Positions 16,593 through 23,390 of a stretch of DNA of 31,966 bases are shown in pieces. Source of the stretch: Bacteroidota bacterium (GTDB lineage Bacteria; Bacteroidota; Bacteroidia; Chitinophagales; Chitinophagaceae); the NCBI GenBank assembly GCA_023417815.1, contig JAEZEI010000125.1:1-31966 (forward strand), given 5' to 3'. The notes beneath the pieces were generated by a model. The model was not told where the DNA came from, did no database searches, and worked only from the letters and a program-made list of their open reading frames with translations. A program made the translations under genes and the position numbers. Position 1 is the stretch's first letter, and each line of letters begins with the position of its first letter.

Positions 16593-17225
16593 ATGTTACC
16601 ATACGAAAAACTATTATTAGCAAACAAAGCATGGGCAGAAGAACAAAAGATAATTGATCCGGAATTTTTTAACCGGCTTGCAGCGCAGCAGGCCCCGGAG
16701 TTTCTTTGGATCGGCTGCAGCGACAGCAGGGTGCCGGCAGACAAGATCACGGGTACAGACCCGGGCGAGATCTTCGTTCACCGGAATATTTCAAACCTTG
16801 TGGTGAATTCGGATATTAATCTCCTGAGCGTTCTGCAATATGCTGTAGAAGTGCTGGAAGTAAAGCATATCATTGTTTGCGGCCACTATGGTTGCGGTGG
16901 TGTAAAGGCGGCACTTTCGCAGCAATACTACGGCATCATTAACCACTGGCTTAAGAATATTAAGGATGTTTATGAAATACACCGAAATGAAGTGGATGCT
17001 GTGAAGGATGAGAATGAACGGGTTGACCTGATGGTTGAGTTAAATGTAAAGGAGCAGGTATTAAACCTTGCCAAAACGGATATCATTCAACGTGCATGGA
17101 AACACCGGCAAAAACCTCACCTGCATGGCTGGGTTTATGGTTTGAAGGATGGCATCATTAAACCTGTTTGTGAAATGCAGGCCGGCACTGCCATCGAACC
17201 CATTTATACCTATTCGAATTTATAA
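16593..17225 (+). CDS. can: Beta-class carbonic anhydrase
   Basis: This 210-residue enzyme interconverts CO2 and bicarbonate. The zinc ligands Cys42 (IGCSDSRVP), His98 and Cys101 (GHYGCGG) are present. So is the Asp44-Arg46 dyad that governs ligand exchange. Its length is that of the Can/CynT group. It follows the SulP transporter directly and is closed by a strong terminator, so the two form one unit that probably takes up and interconverts inorganic carbon for carboxylations such as fatty-acid and purine synthesis. Cytoplasmic location is supported by the absence of a signal peptide. Confidence 0.93.
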   Translation: MLPYEKLLLANKAWAEEQKIIDPEFFNRLAAQQAPEFLWIGCSDSRVPADKITGTDPGEIFVHRNISNLVVNSDINLLSVLQYAVEVLEVKHIIVCGHYGCGGVKAALSQQYYGIINHWLKNIKDVYEIHRNEVDAVKDENERVDLMVELNVKEQVLNLAKTDIIQRAWKHRQKPHLHGWVYGLKDGIIKPVCEMQAGTAIEPIYTYSNL

Positions 17226-17245
17226 CAAGGACATTTAAAATTATA

Positions 17246-17271
17246 GCCGCGGGATTTCCCGCGGCTTTTTT
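17246..17271 (+). terminator. Rho-independent terminator after carbonic anhydrase
   Basis: Arms GCCGCGGG (17246-17253) and CCCGCGGC (17258-17265) flank the loop ATTT and are followed by six T. It lies 20 bases past the stop codon. Confidence 0.92.
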
Positions 17272-17463
17272 ATGTACGGAGAATATCTTTTTCAGAGCGA
17301 CATGTTCTGTCGCGGCACGACATTATGTTTGCTTTACGACACCGGGATACCCCTGATCTTACCGGGAAGGGGAATTGACAGGAAGGGAAGGTTTCAGGAT
17401 ATTGCACCGGTGATCGTGAATTGGACAGAAGCTAAATATATTATCAAAAAAATACTAAAATAA
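17272..17463 (+). CDS. Doubtful small ORF (63 codons), unrecognised
   Basis: An ATG directly at the end of the terminator T-tract opens a 63-codon frame ending in a basic helix-like tail (KYIIKKILK). The second half reads like ordinary protein (IAPVIVNW). However, the frame spans a palindrome at 17297-17322 and has no promoter or recognisable family. It could be a remnant of a longer gene or chance. The rest of the carbonic anhydrase-recA spacer holds only the terminator, the palindrome and the recA promoter. Confidence 0.2.
   Translation: MYGEYLFQSDMFCRGTTLCLLYDTGIPLILPGRGIDRKGRFQDIAPVIVNWTEAKYIIKKILK
17297..17322. repeat. Overlapping inverted repeats
   Basis: GCGACA (17297-17302) and TGTCGC (17308-17313) form a 6-base-pair hairpin with a 5-base loop. 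TGTCG (17308-17312) can instead pair with CGACA (17318-17322). The middle arm is shared, so the two hairpins are mutually exclusive. No T-tract follows. It may be a short interspersed palindrome. Confidence 0.5.
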
Positions 17464-17487
17464 TTAGTGTGTGTAAATATTAATATA

Positions 17488-17495
17488 TACATTTG
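17488..17495 (+). promoter_or_regulatory. -7 element TACATTTG for recA
   Basis: An exact TAnnTTTG match lies 49 bases before the recA ATG. A weak TTAG at 17464-17467 stands 20 bases upstream as a possible -33. The leader is A-rich near the start codon. No LexA-type operator palindrome was recognised. Confidence 0.5.
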
Positions 17496-17544
17496 AGCAC
17501 CAAACTAATTTTACGACACAGATACATCAATTAAAACAGAAAAA

Positions 17545-18543
17545 ATGAGTAACGCAGAAAAACTGAAGGCCCTGAAACTTACGATGGATAAGATCGACAA
17601 GGATTTCGGAAAGGGATCGGTAATGATAATGGGGGAGAAGGCGCATGTGGAACAGGAGGTGATCTCAACGGGTTCGATAGGGCTGGATGTGGCACTGGGA
17701 ATTGGCGGACTGCCCAAAGGAAGGGTAGTGGAAATTTATGGTCCGGAATCATCGGGTAAAACAACCCTGGCTATACATGTTATTGCGGAAGCGCAGAAGA
17801 AGGGCGGAATGTGCGCATTCATTGATGCCGAGCACGCCTTCGACAGCAGCTATGCAAAGCGGTTGGGAGTAGATATCGACAATCTCCTTATTTCACAGCC
17901 TGATTATGGGGAGCAGGCCCTTGAAATTGCCGACAGGCTTATTCTTTCCGGTGCGCTGGATGTGGTGGTGATCGACTCCGTGGCGGCGCTGGTACCAAAA
18001 GGAGAACTGGAGGGTGAAATGGGCGACAGCAAAATGGGCCTCCAGGCAAGGCTGATGAGCCAGGCACTGAGGAAACTTACTGCTACCATTTCAAAGACCA
18101 ACAGCTGCTGCATATTCATCAACCAGCTTCGTGAGAAGATAGGGGTGATGTTCGGTAACCCGGAAACAACAACAGGCGGTAATGCACTTAAATTCTATTC
18201 TTCCGTAAGGCTCGATATCCGCCGCACAGCGCAGCTTAAGGATGGCGATGATGTGATCGGGAACCATATCAAGGTGAAGGTGGTGAAGAATAAGGTTGCG
18301 CCCCCGTTCCGCCAGGCAGAATTCGACATAATTTATGGAGAAGGTATATCCAAGGTGGGTGAGATCATTGATATGGGTGTGGAACTTGGTATCCTCCAGA
18401 AAAGCGGGAGCTGGTTCAGCTATAACAGCGATAAACTGGGCCAGGGCCGTGAAGCAGTGAAACAATTATTTACAGATAACCCTGAACTCGCCGGTGAGAT
18501 CGAAACAAAGATCCGCGAGAAGATCAAGGAAATGCAGGGATAA
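17545..18543 (+). CDS. recA: Recombinase RecA
   Basis: This 332-residue RecA performs homologous pairing, strand exchange and SOS coprotease activity. Walker A GPESSGKT is at 66-73. The segments VVVIDSVAALVP, the L1 region EGEMGDSKMGLQARLMSQALRK and the L2 region GVMFGNPETTTGGNALKFY are intact. The C-terminal domain is compact and ends shortly after KIREKIKEMQG, so the acidic tail seen in E. coli RecA (353 residues) is nearly absent. That tail is a brake on DNA loading in E. coli, and its shortness here is a family-level variation. The gene is monocistronic: it has its own promoter and is followed by a terminator at 18572. Confidence 0.97.
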   Translation: MSNAEKLKALKLTMDKIDKDFGKGSVMIMGEKAHVEQEVISTGSIGLDVALGIGGLPKGRVVEIYGPESSGKTTLAIHVIAEAQKKGGMCAFIDAEHAFDSSYAKRLGVDIDNLLISQPDYGEQALEIADRLILSGALDVVVIDSVAALVPKGELEGEMGDSKMGLQARLMSQALRKLTATISKTNSCCIFINQLREKIGVMFGNPETTTGGNALKFYSSVRLDIRRTAQLKDGDDVIGNHIKVKVVKNKVAPPFRQAEFDIIYGEGISKVGEIIDMGVELGILQKSGSWFSYNSDKLGQGREAVKQLFTDNPELAGEIETKIREKIKEMQG

Positions 18544-18571
18544 AGATTTTTAGTTGCGTTAGTAAGTTTAC

Positions 18572-18599
18572 GGCCGCCTTTTCCAGGGTGGCCTTTTTT
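18572..18599 (+). terminator. Rho-independent terminator of recA
   Basis: Arms GGCCGCC (18572-18578) and GGTGGCC (18587-18593) pair over 7 base pairs with one G-U. Six T follow (18594-18599). The last T is also the first base of the next gene's -7 element. Confidence 0.85.
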
Positions 18600-18606
18600 A
18601 TATTTG
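18599..18606 (+). promoter_or_regulatory. -7 element TATATTTG for the EamA transporter gene, abutting the recA terminator
   Basis: An exact TAnnTTTG match begins on the last T of the recA terminator. It lies 18 bases before the proposed TTG start at 18625. No good -33 TTTG; the position it would occupy is inside the hairpin. Confidence 0.5.
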
Positions 18607-18624
18607 CACCCTTATTTATTCCGG

Positions 18625-19536
18625 TTGAAAGCATCCCTTAAAGCTCATCTCGCCCTCCTGGGAACTAATATATTCTTCGGGCTGAATTTTACTGCCGTAA
18701 AGCACCTGATCAACAACGGGCATATCCAGCCGTTTGCGCTTAACGTGGTAAGAGTGGGTGTTTCCATGTTCCTGTTGTGGATTCTTTTCTTATTTAAGCC
18801 TGAGAAAAAATTGATTAAGCGTGCCGACTGGGGCAGGCTGGTGCTTTGCGCGCTTACCGGCATAGCGATAAACCAATTGCTGTTTCTTAAAGGCCTGTCA
18901 ATGACATGGTCTATCCATGCATCGCTGCTGATGCTTACAACCCCTATTCTCATAACGGTGATCGCCGCATGGCTGCTGAAGGAGGGAATGAATTTTATGA
19001 AGATAGCCGGTTTGTTATCAGGCCTTGCCGGGGCATGCATCCTGATCTCCGGGAAACAGGAATCCGGCAATGCAAGCCAGGTTCTTTTAGGCGACATCCT
19101 TATCATATTAAATGCGATCAGTTATACTTTCTATTTCATTCTGGTGAAGCCATTAATGTATAAGTATGAGCCCATCGTAGTGATCAGGTCCATATTTACC
19201 ATTGGTTTTTTCGTGATCCTGCCTTTCGGATGGAATGAACTGATGGACGTAAACTGGCAAGCTTATGATGTAACAGCCTGGATCGTGTTGGGCACCATTG
19301 TGATCTGCGGAACATTCCTTGCCTACATCTTCAATGTATATGGGATAAAGATCCTGGGCGCTTCCATGGCAGGAACCTATATTTATTCCCAGCCGGTATT
19401 TGCAACAATAGTGGCGATGGTAGTGCTGAATGAAAAACTTTCCCTTACCAGTATCTTCTCCGCAATCCTGATCTTTGCAGGAGTTTATCTCACCAATAAA
19501 GCTAACAATGCCGCAATTCATTCACGCAGGAACTGA
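18625..19536 (+). CDS. EamA/DMT-superfamily transporter
   Basis: This protein of about 303 residues has ten predicted membrane helices arranged as two EamA repeats (residues ~7-140 and ~155-295). Typical sequences are GTNIFFGLNFTAVK at the start, ASLLMLTTPILITVIAAWLL, and AGTYIYSQPVFATIVAMVVLNEKL. It probably exports or imports a small metabolite; the substrate is unknown. The start is placed at the TTG at 18625 because a TTG further upstream at 18604 lies inside the -7 element. No ATG occurs before residue ~40. The 3' end overlaps the GNAT gene by 29 bases. Confidence 0.85.
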   Translation: MKASLKAHLALLGTNIFFGLNFTAVKHLINNGHIQPFALNVVRVGVSMFLLWILFLFKPEKKLIKRADWGRLVLCALTGIAINQLLFLKGLSMTWSIHASLLMLTTPILITVIAAWLLKEGMNFMKIAGLLSGLAGACILISGKQESGNASQVLLGDILIILNAISYTFYFILVKPLMYKYEPIVVIRSIFTIGFFVILPFGWNELMDVNWQAYDVTAWIVLGTIVICGTFLAYIFNVYGIKILGASMAGTYIYSQPVFATIVAMVVLNEKLSLTSIFSAILIFAGVYLTNKANNAAIHSRRN

Positions 19537-19972
19537 GGAGCATTACCGGGCTGCCGGCACTTTATTCAGGGAGTATGCTGATTCCCTTGAGATAGACCTG
19601 TGCTTCCAGGGTTTTGAGAACGAACTAAAGAACCTGCCGGTTATTTACGCTTCGCAAACCGGCGGTATAATACTTTGCCGGGTTGATGATATGTATGCAG
19701 GATGTATTGCAGTAAGGAAGATAGATAATGAAACCTGTGAGCTTAAGAGAATGTTTATTCGCAACTCGCACAGGGGAAAAGGAATAGCCCGGAGGTTGCT
19801 TGAACTGGCGATTGAACTTGCCCGGGAAAAAGGCTATAGCCGCATGAGGCTTGATACGCTAACGACAATGAAACCTGCTATCCATCTTTACCGGGAGTGC
19901 GGCTTCTACGAGATACCTGCTTACTATTTCAACCCGGAGAAAAATGTATTGTTCATGGAAACTGTATTATAG
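19508..19972 (+). CDS. GNAT-family N-acetyltransferase
   Basis: This 154-residue acetyl-CoA-dependent acyltransferase has the GNAT motif A region MFIRNSHRGKGIARRLLE, with the RGKGIA pyrophosphate loop. LDTLTTMKPAIHLYRECGFYE forms motif B. The start ATG at 19508 lies within the end of the EamA transporter gene (29-base overlap in another frame), so coupled translation is likely. The substrate is unknown. Its 3' end overlaps sixA by 6 bases on the opposite strand: its TTA leucine codon is the sixA stop codon read in reverse. Confidence 0.88.
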   Translation: MPQFIHAGTEEHYRAAGTLFREYADSLEIDLCFQGFENELKNLPVIYASQTGGIILCRVDDMYAGCIAVRKIDNETCELKRMFIRNSHRGKGIARRLLELAIELAREKGYSRMRLDTLTTMKPAIHLYRECGFYEIPAYYFNPEKNVLFMETVL

Positions 19973-20470
19973 AGATTCTTCCAACTTTGGATAATCAAAG
20001 AATTCAAATTCTTTTTCAGCGATAGCAATTTCTTTCCAGTCACTTATTTTCAGTTTCACTGCAAATATTGAACAGGTAGGCATATTGGCGATTGCGACAC
20101 CCTCGCAAAGTGAATTGGCAAAATCGGTGATGCCCGGGTTATGGGAAAATACTACCAGGTGTTTTACATCCTTATCCACCGAAGAAATGATGTCATAGAA
20201 GGTTTGAACAGAGGCTAAATAAAGTTTATCAGCGTACTGGATATCTTTTTCGCTGGCATGGAATTCTTCACAAAAGATCTTGCAGGTTTTCTTTGCACGT
20301 TTTGCAGGACTGCTCAGGAACAGGTCTGGTGTGGGTATTCTTTTCTTTAACCGGTGGGCCATAACAGGCGCGTCTCTTTTTCCACGTTCGTTCAATGGTC
20401 TTTCAAAATCCGGCTGGGAAGGGTCGCCCCAACTACTCTTGGCATGGCGAACAAGGTAAAGATGTTTCAT
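19967..20470 (-). CDS. sixA: Phosphohistidine phosphatase, SixA-like histidine phosphatase
   Basis: This 167-residue member of the histidine phosphatase superfamily opens with LYLVRHAKSSWGD. The catalytic His9 follows Arg8, and RPLNERGKRDAP and SSPAKRAKKT come after. HLVVFSHNPGITDFANSL supplies the second catalytic histidine. SixA-type enzymes remove phosphate from phosphohistidines, for example in phosphotransfer proteins. Small members of this family vary in substrate, so the symbol reflects similarity only. No clear -7 element was seen upstream; a palindrome lies 13 bases before the start. Confidence 0.85.
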   Translation of the reverse strand: MKHLYLVRHAKSSWGDPSQPDFERPLNERGKRDAPVMAHRLKKRIPTPDLFLSSPAKRAKKTCKIFCEEFHASEKDIQYADKLYLASVQTFYDIISSVDKDVKHLVVFSHNPGITDFANSLCEGVAIANMPTCSIFAVKLKISDWKEIAIAEKEFEFFDYPKLEESL

Positions 20471-20482
20471 TCAGGAGGTTAA

Positions 20483-20499
20483 AGCACGAATATCGTGCT
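20483..20499. repeat. Perfect inverted repeat between sixA and the heme lipoprotein gene
   Basis: AGCACGA (20483-20489) and TCGTGCT (20493-20499) flank the 3-base centre ATA. It sits in a divergent spacer of 117 bases, 13 bases upstream of sixA. It could be an operator or an interspersed palindromic repeat; only this copy was noticed here. Confidence 0.55.
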
Positions 20500-20540
20500 A
20501 CAGATTGTAAAATAGAATAGGAATCCGCATCAGCGAAAAA

Positions 20541-20548
20541 TATTTTTG
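20541..20548 (+). promoter_or_regulatory. -7 element TATTTTTG
   Basis: An exact TAnnTTTG match lies 39 bases before the ATG at 20588. A TTG overlapping this element is in frame but is rejected as a start. Confidence 0.45.
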
Positions 20549-20587
20549 AGAAAACTGTATCTTCCGTTTCCAAAACTCTCAGCGCTT

Positions 20588-20935
20588 ATGACAAAAAGGA
20601 CCCTGGCACTGGTATCGCTCAGTGCATTATTCTTTGCTTATTGCAGCAGCAGCAGGAAAACCACGAACACATCAACAGTAAATTACATTTCAGACATCCA
20701 ACCCCTCGTGGAAGCAAAATGTACACCCTGCCATATCCCTTCCAAAGGCGGGAAAAAACTTGCCCTTGATAATTACCAGGCAATGTCGCTGAACATAAAC
20801 GAGGTGATCAGGAGGATACAATTAAACCCCGGTGAAAGAGGATTCATGCCGATGAAGCATGAAAAACTAAGCGACAGCGCAATCAACGTATTTAAGAACT
20901 GGGCGGCAGCAGGTACACCTGAAAAGGCCCGCTGA
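20588..20935 (+). CDS. Mono-heme c-type cytochrome-like lipoprotein
   Basis: This protein of 115 residues has a lipoprotein signal peptide (MTKRTLALVSLSALFFAYC, lipobox FAYC, lipidated Cys19). One heme-attachment site follows, CTPCH at 45-49. A downstream FMPMKHE segment could provide the distal methionine. The domain resembles the short planctomycete-type cytochrome domains found in Bacteroidota outer-membrane or periplasmic proteins, usually too small to be enzymes alone. An electron-transfer role is inferred. The ATG at 20588 is chosen because it starts the signal peptide. The gene ends at a bidirectional terminator shared with the converging gene. Confidence 0.82.
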   Translation: MTKRTLALVSLSALFFAYCSSSRKTTNTSTVNYISDIQPLVEAKCTPCHIPSKGGKKLALDNYQAMSLNINEVIRRIQLNPGERGFMPMKHEKLSDSAINVFKNWAAAGTPEKAR

Positions 20936-20944
20936 TATAGCAAC

Positions 20945-20974
20945 AAAAAAAGCTGCAGAACTGCAGCTTTTTTT
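20945..20974. terminator. Bidirectional rho-independent terminator
   Basis: Arms AGCTGCAG (20951-20958) and CTGCAGCT (20961-20968) with a 2-base loop are flanked by seven A and seven T. The structure can therefore stop both converging transcripts. Confidence 0.92.
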
Positions 20975-20992
20975 ATTCCAGGGCTTCCGTAA

Positions 20993-21469
20993 TTAAAGCG
21001 GCCCTCGCGTCATAACCTGGTAAGGTGTTTTCTTGCGCTTTGTGCGTGTATCTACCCTATCCCTGTCTGATCTGAAAATTCCTGAATTCGCGGTGGTAGT
21101 AACCCTGGTTCCATTCGCTTTATAGGTAACCGAATTTGCACGGCTGAAAATTCCGCTACCGAAGTTTGCAGTCCAGTAACCCCTGTCTTTCGTCCACTGA
21201 ACATTCGATGCATTCGGAAAATCACGGTTGAATGCGGCTCTTACTTTAGCTGGAATATTCTTAGAATATTTTGCCTGGTCATCATACCGCCTGTTTCTCC
21301 TGTCATCGTATCGTGCATTCCTTTTTCTCCAGTCATCATCACGGTCTTTTTTATTATGCTTAACTGCGTGATGTTTTTTTTGTTTTTCCTTTCCCTTACC
21401 ACGGCCCTGGCTGAAACCTGTTACGGATACCACCGTAAAGGCCAGCATTAATGTGAGGATCTTTTTCAT
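20993..21469 (-). CDS. Secreted basic protein with PepSY-like segment
   Basis: This 158-residue protein has a signal peptide (MKKILTLMLAFTVVSVTGFS). A very basic, Arg/Lys/Asp-rich low-complexity stretch follows at about 22-68. Next comes a segment at ~70-105 (IPAKVRAAFNRDFPNASNVQW) that resembles PepSY-like/DUF2874 domains common in Bacteroidota. The C-terminus is again basic. The PepSY-like part is shorter than usual and followed by a Thr-rich extension. The function is unknown; an inhibitory or cation-binding periplasmic role is only a family-level guess. Confidence 0.72.
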   Translation of the reverse strand: MKKILTLMLAFTVVSVTGFSQGRGKGKEKQKKHHAVKHNKKDRDDDWRKRNARYDDRRNRRYDDQAKYSKNIPAKVRAAFNRDFPNASNVQWTKDRGYWTANFGSGIFSRANSVTYKANGTRVTTTANSGIFRSDRDRVDTRTKRKKTPYQVMTRGPL

Positions 21470-21592
21470 TGGTCAGCGTTTAATTTTAATGTTAATGAAT
21501 CAATTCTATGCCATAGACCAAAGGTTTATGTAACGGTTTGGTAATAAAATCCGATTAAACAAAATTTTAGCGAACCGTACCGCTTCCCTGGC

Positions 21593-21599
21593 TAATTTG
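21593..21599 (+). promoter_or_regulatory. -7-like element TAATTTG for the DUF3817/DUF1801 pair
   Basis: A one-base-shorter variant of TAnnTTTG, followed by C, lies 19 bases before the ATG at 21619. The same TAATTTGC variant occurs at 22575. Confidence 0.35.
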
Positions 21600-21618
21600 C
21601 ACCCCACAACCTCACGCC

Positions 21619-21930
21619 ATGCAAAGTGCCAAAACCCTGCAACGCTTCCGGATCATAGCCATTATTGAAGGGATCTCCTACCTCGTATTATTATTTATAG
21701 CAATGCCATTAAAGTACTTTGCGGACTATCCCTATATGGTTACCTATCTTGGATGGCTGCATGGTGTGCTATTCGTGATCTTCGGCGTTCTGCTCATCCA
21801 GGCGTGGGGAACTTACCGCTGGAGTTTTATGAAGGCATGCATCGCATTCATCTCTTCTCTTATTCCTTTTGGAACATTTATTTTTGACCGCGAATTAAAA
21901 AAGGACCTTAATAAATTACAGCTTTCATGA
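21619..21930 (+). CDS. DUF3817-type small membrane protein
   Basis: This 103-residue protein has three hydrophobic helices at about 10-30, 40-62 and 72-92. Its family-typical segments include RIIAIIEGISYLVLLFIAMP, YLGWLHGVLFVIFG and SLIPFGTFIFDRELK. The pattern matches DUF3817 (YdzA-like) integral membrane proteins, whose function is unknown. Its stop codon overlaps the next gene's start as ATGA, implying coupled translation. Confidence 0.85.
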   Translation: MQSAKTLQRFRIIAIIEGISYLVLLFIAMPLKYFADYPYMVTYLGWLHGVLFVIFGVLLIQAWGTYRWSFMKACIAFISSLIPFGTFIFDRELKKDLNKLQLS

Positions 21931-22367
21931 AACCAGAAGAATTTGTAAACTCGTTACCTGAAGACAGGCAGGATGCTATGTCCAGGTTACGGAAAGTAAT
22001 AAAGAAGAACATCCCCAAAGGTTTTGAAGAGACCGTAGCAGGAGGGATGCTGAATTATTCCGTTCCGCATAAGATCTATCCTGGTGGATATCACTGCAAC
22101 CCGAAATTGCCTTTGCCTTTTGTTTATGTTGCTTCGCAGAAGGCCGGCATATCCCTTTACCACATGGGTGTGTATAGTTTTCCCGACCTGCTGGAATGGT
22201 TCACCAACGAATATCCAAAGCATGCGAAAAAGAAACTGGATATGGGAAAATCGTGCATCCGGTTCAAAGACCTTTCAGACATTCCTTATGATCTAATTGG
22301 CGAACTGATGAGCAAGATCACCGTTCAGCAATGGATCGACCGCTACGAAAGCGTGCTTAAGAAATAA
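21927..22367 (+). CDS. DUF1801 (YdhG-like) protein
   Basis: This 146-residue cytoplasmic protein is of the DUF1801 type. It has SLPEDRQDAMSRLRKVI near the N-terminus and GMLNYSVPH, followed by KAGISLYHMGVYS and MGKSCIRFKDLSDIPYDLIGEL. The fold is related to frataxin-like or iron-chaperone YdhG proteins, but the function is unassigned. It overlaps the DUF3817 gene by 4 bases. A weak stem (GTGCT/AGTAC across the stop codon, followed by CCTTTTTT at 22373) could terminate the pair. Confidence 0.85.
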   Translation: MKPEEFVNSLPEDRQDAMSRLRKVIKKNIPKGFEETVAGGMLNYSVPHKIYPGGYHCNPKLPLPFVYVASQKAGISLYHMGVYSFPDLLEWFTNEYPKHAKKKLDMGKSCIRFKDLSDIPYDLIGELMSKITVQQWIDRYESVLKK

Positions 22368-22419
22368 AGTACCCTTTTTTGTTCTTGCAAAAAGTTGACA
22401 AACGAATTATCTTGTAATC

Positions 22420-22551
22420 ACTATTACAAGGGTTACTACCTGTTCATCTGCGGATCCTGTAAGACCCGCCTTTGAAAAAGCTGAAGAGGGTAAGTGGTAA
22501 TCCTGAAAGCATCAGGTAAAAACTTTTAAGTGATGTACCTGGTGCTTTTTC
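22420..22551 (+). ncRNA. Candidate small structured RNA
   Basis: Between the DUF1801 stop and the S1/P1 nuclease lie ~220 bases without a gene but with nested structure. A promoter-like CTTG at 22384-22387 lies 20 bases before TATCTTG (22408-22414). GGGTTACTAC (22430-22439) can pair with GTGGTAATCC (22494-22503) over 10 base pairs including two G-U. Inside that is GCGGATC (22450-22456) with GACCCGC (22463-22469), one mismatch. A terminator hairpin follows. Just upstream, CTTGTAAT (22411-22418) and ATTACAAG (22423-22430) form a competing hairpin. No known RNA family was matched. A long 3' UTR is an alternative. Confidence 0.35.
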
Positions 22552-22554
22552 TTT
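22508..22554 (+). terminator. Terminator hairpin of the candidate small RNA
   Basis: AGCATCAGGT (22508-22517) and ACCTGGTGCT (22537-22546) form a 10-base-pair stem with one G-U and a 19-base loop. A T-rich run (TTTT, C, TTTT) follows. Confidence 0.7.
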
Positions 22555-22574
22555 TAGGGATGGTTTGATTGGAG

Positions 22575-22581
22575 TAATTTG
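22575..22581 (+). promoter_or_regulatory. -7-like element TAATTTG for the S1/P1 nuclease, leaderless start
   Basis: A one-base-shorter TAnnTTTG variant, followed by C, ends 5 bases before the ATG at 22587. Transcription would begin at the start codon. Confidence 0.4.
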
Positions 22582-22586
22582 CTTCC

Positions 22587-23366
22587 ATGACGAGGATATT
22601 CTTTTCCATACTTCTTTCTGTTTGCTTTACGAATGTGTTCGGCTGGGGTGTGCTTGGGCATCGGATCGTAGGGGAGGTTGCCGACAGCTATCTTTCCAGG
22701 AAAGCGAAGCGCGAAATAAGATTGCTGCTGGGCAATGAATCCATTGCCATGGCCAGCAACTGGATGGACTTCATAAAATCGGATTCCACCTTTGCGCACC
22801 TTAGCAACTGGCATTACCTGAACGTAGATGGGGGGCTGCAGGCCGACAGCCTTTTCCAGGTATTGCAGAACGATACTTCCAGTAATATATATGTAAGGAT
22901 AAACCAGCTTACCAACAGGCTGCGGTCAAAGGTATACGACCGTGAAACGCGCGCCCGCGACCTAAAAATGCTGGTCCACCTCGTAGGCGACCTTCACCAG
23001 CCTCTACATGTAGGGCGGAAGGAAGACCTTGGAGGCAACCGGATTAGGGTACAGTGGTTCAATGATAAGGTGAACCTGCACCAGGTTTGGGATGAAAGGA
23101 TCGTTAATTTTCAGCAACTTAGCTATACGGAATATGCTGCCGCCATCAATTTCACCACGAAGCAGCAAAGGCAGGAATGGCAGAAACAGCCGGTTCTGAA
23201 CTGGGTTTGGGAAAGCTACCAGGTAGCCGAGATCATTTATGCGGAGGCGAAACCAGAGGAACGCCTGGGCTACGACTACAATTTCAAATACATCGCTACT
23301 GTGAATGACCGCCTGCTGAAAGGCGGGGTTCGACTGGCCGGTCTACTCAATGATATTTTTGGGTAG
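22587..23366 (+). CDS. S1/P1-type nuclease, exported
   Basis: This 259-residue zinc-dependent nuclease cleaves single-stranded nucleic acids. The signal peptide (MTRIFFSILLSVCFTNVFG) is predicted to be cut before Trp20, which by its free amino group and carbonyl is the first zinc ligand of this family. His25 (WGVLGHRIVGE), SNWMDF, HLSNWHYLNVD, LVHLVGDLHQPLHVG and NLHQVWDERIV provide the other Asp/His ligands, so the trinuclear zinc site looks complete. The length is typical. With the NUC1 nuclease at 1719 this makes two exported nucleases in the window, consistent with use of extracellular nucleic acid as a nutrient. Confidence 0.93.
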   Translation: MTRIFFSILLSVCFTNVFGWGVLGHRIVGEVADSYLSRKAKREIRLLLGNESIAMASNWMDFIKSDSTFAHLSNWHYLNVDGGLQADSLFQVLQNDTSSNIYVRINQLTNRLRSKVYDRETRARDLKMLVHLVGDLHQPLHVGRKEDLGGNRIRVQWFNDKVNLHQVWDERIVNFQQLSYTEYAAAINFTTKQQRQEWQKQPVLNWVWESYQVAEIIYAEAKPEERLGYDYNFKYIATVNDRLLKGGVRLAGLLNDIFG

Positions 23367-23390
23367 AAGCCTGTCCCTAAAGGGTTTACG

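Noticed and set aside
17496..17544. LexA operator in the recA leader
   Set aside because: No inverted repeat resembling an SOS box is present; Bacteroidota boxes are poorly defined, so absence is not proof.
22450..22546. Resemblance to a TPP or glycine riboswitch (TTTGAA...CTGA, CAGGTAAAA words)
   Set aside because: The conserved cores and helices of either class cannot be formed; only short words match. No thiamine or glycine gene follows.
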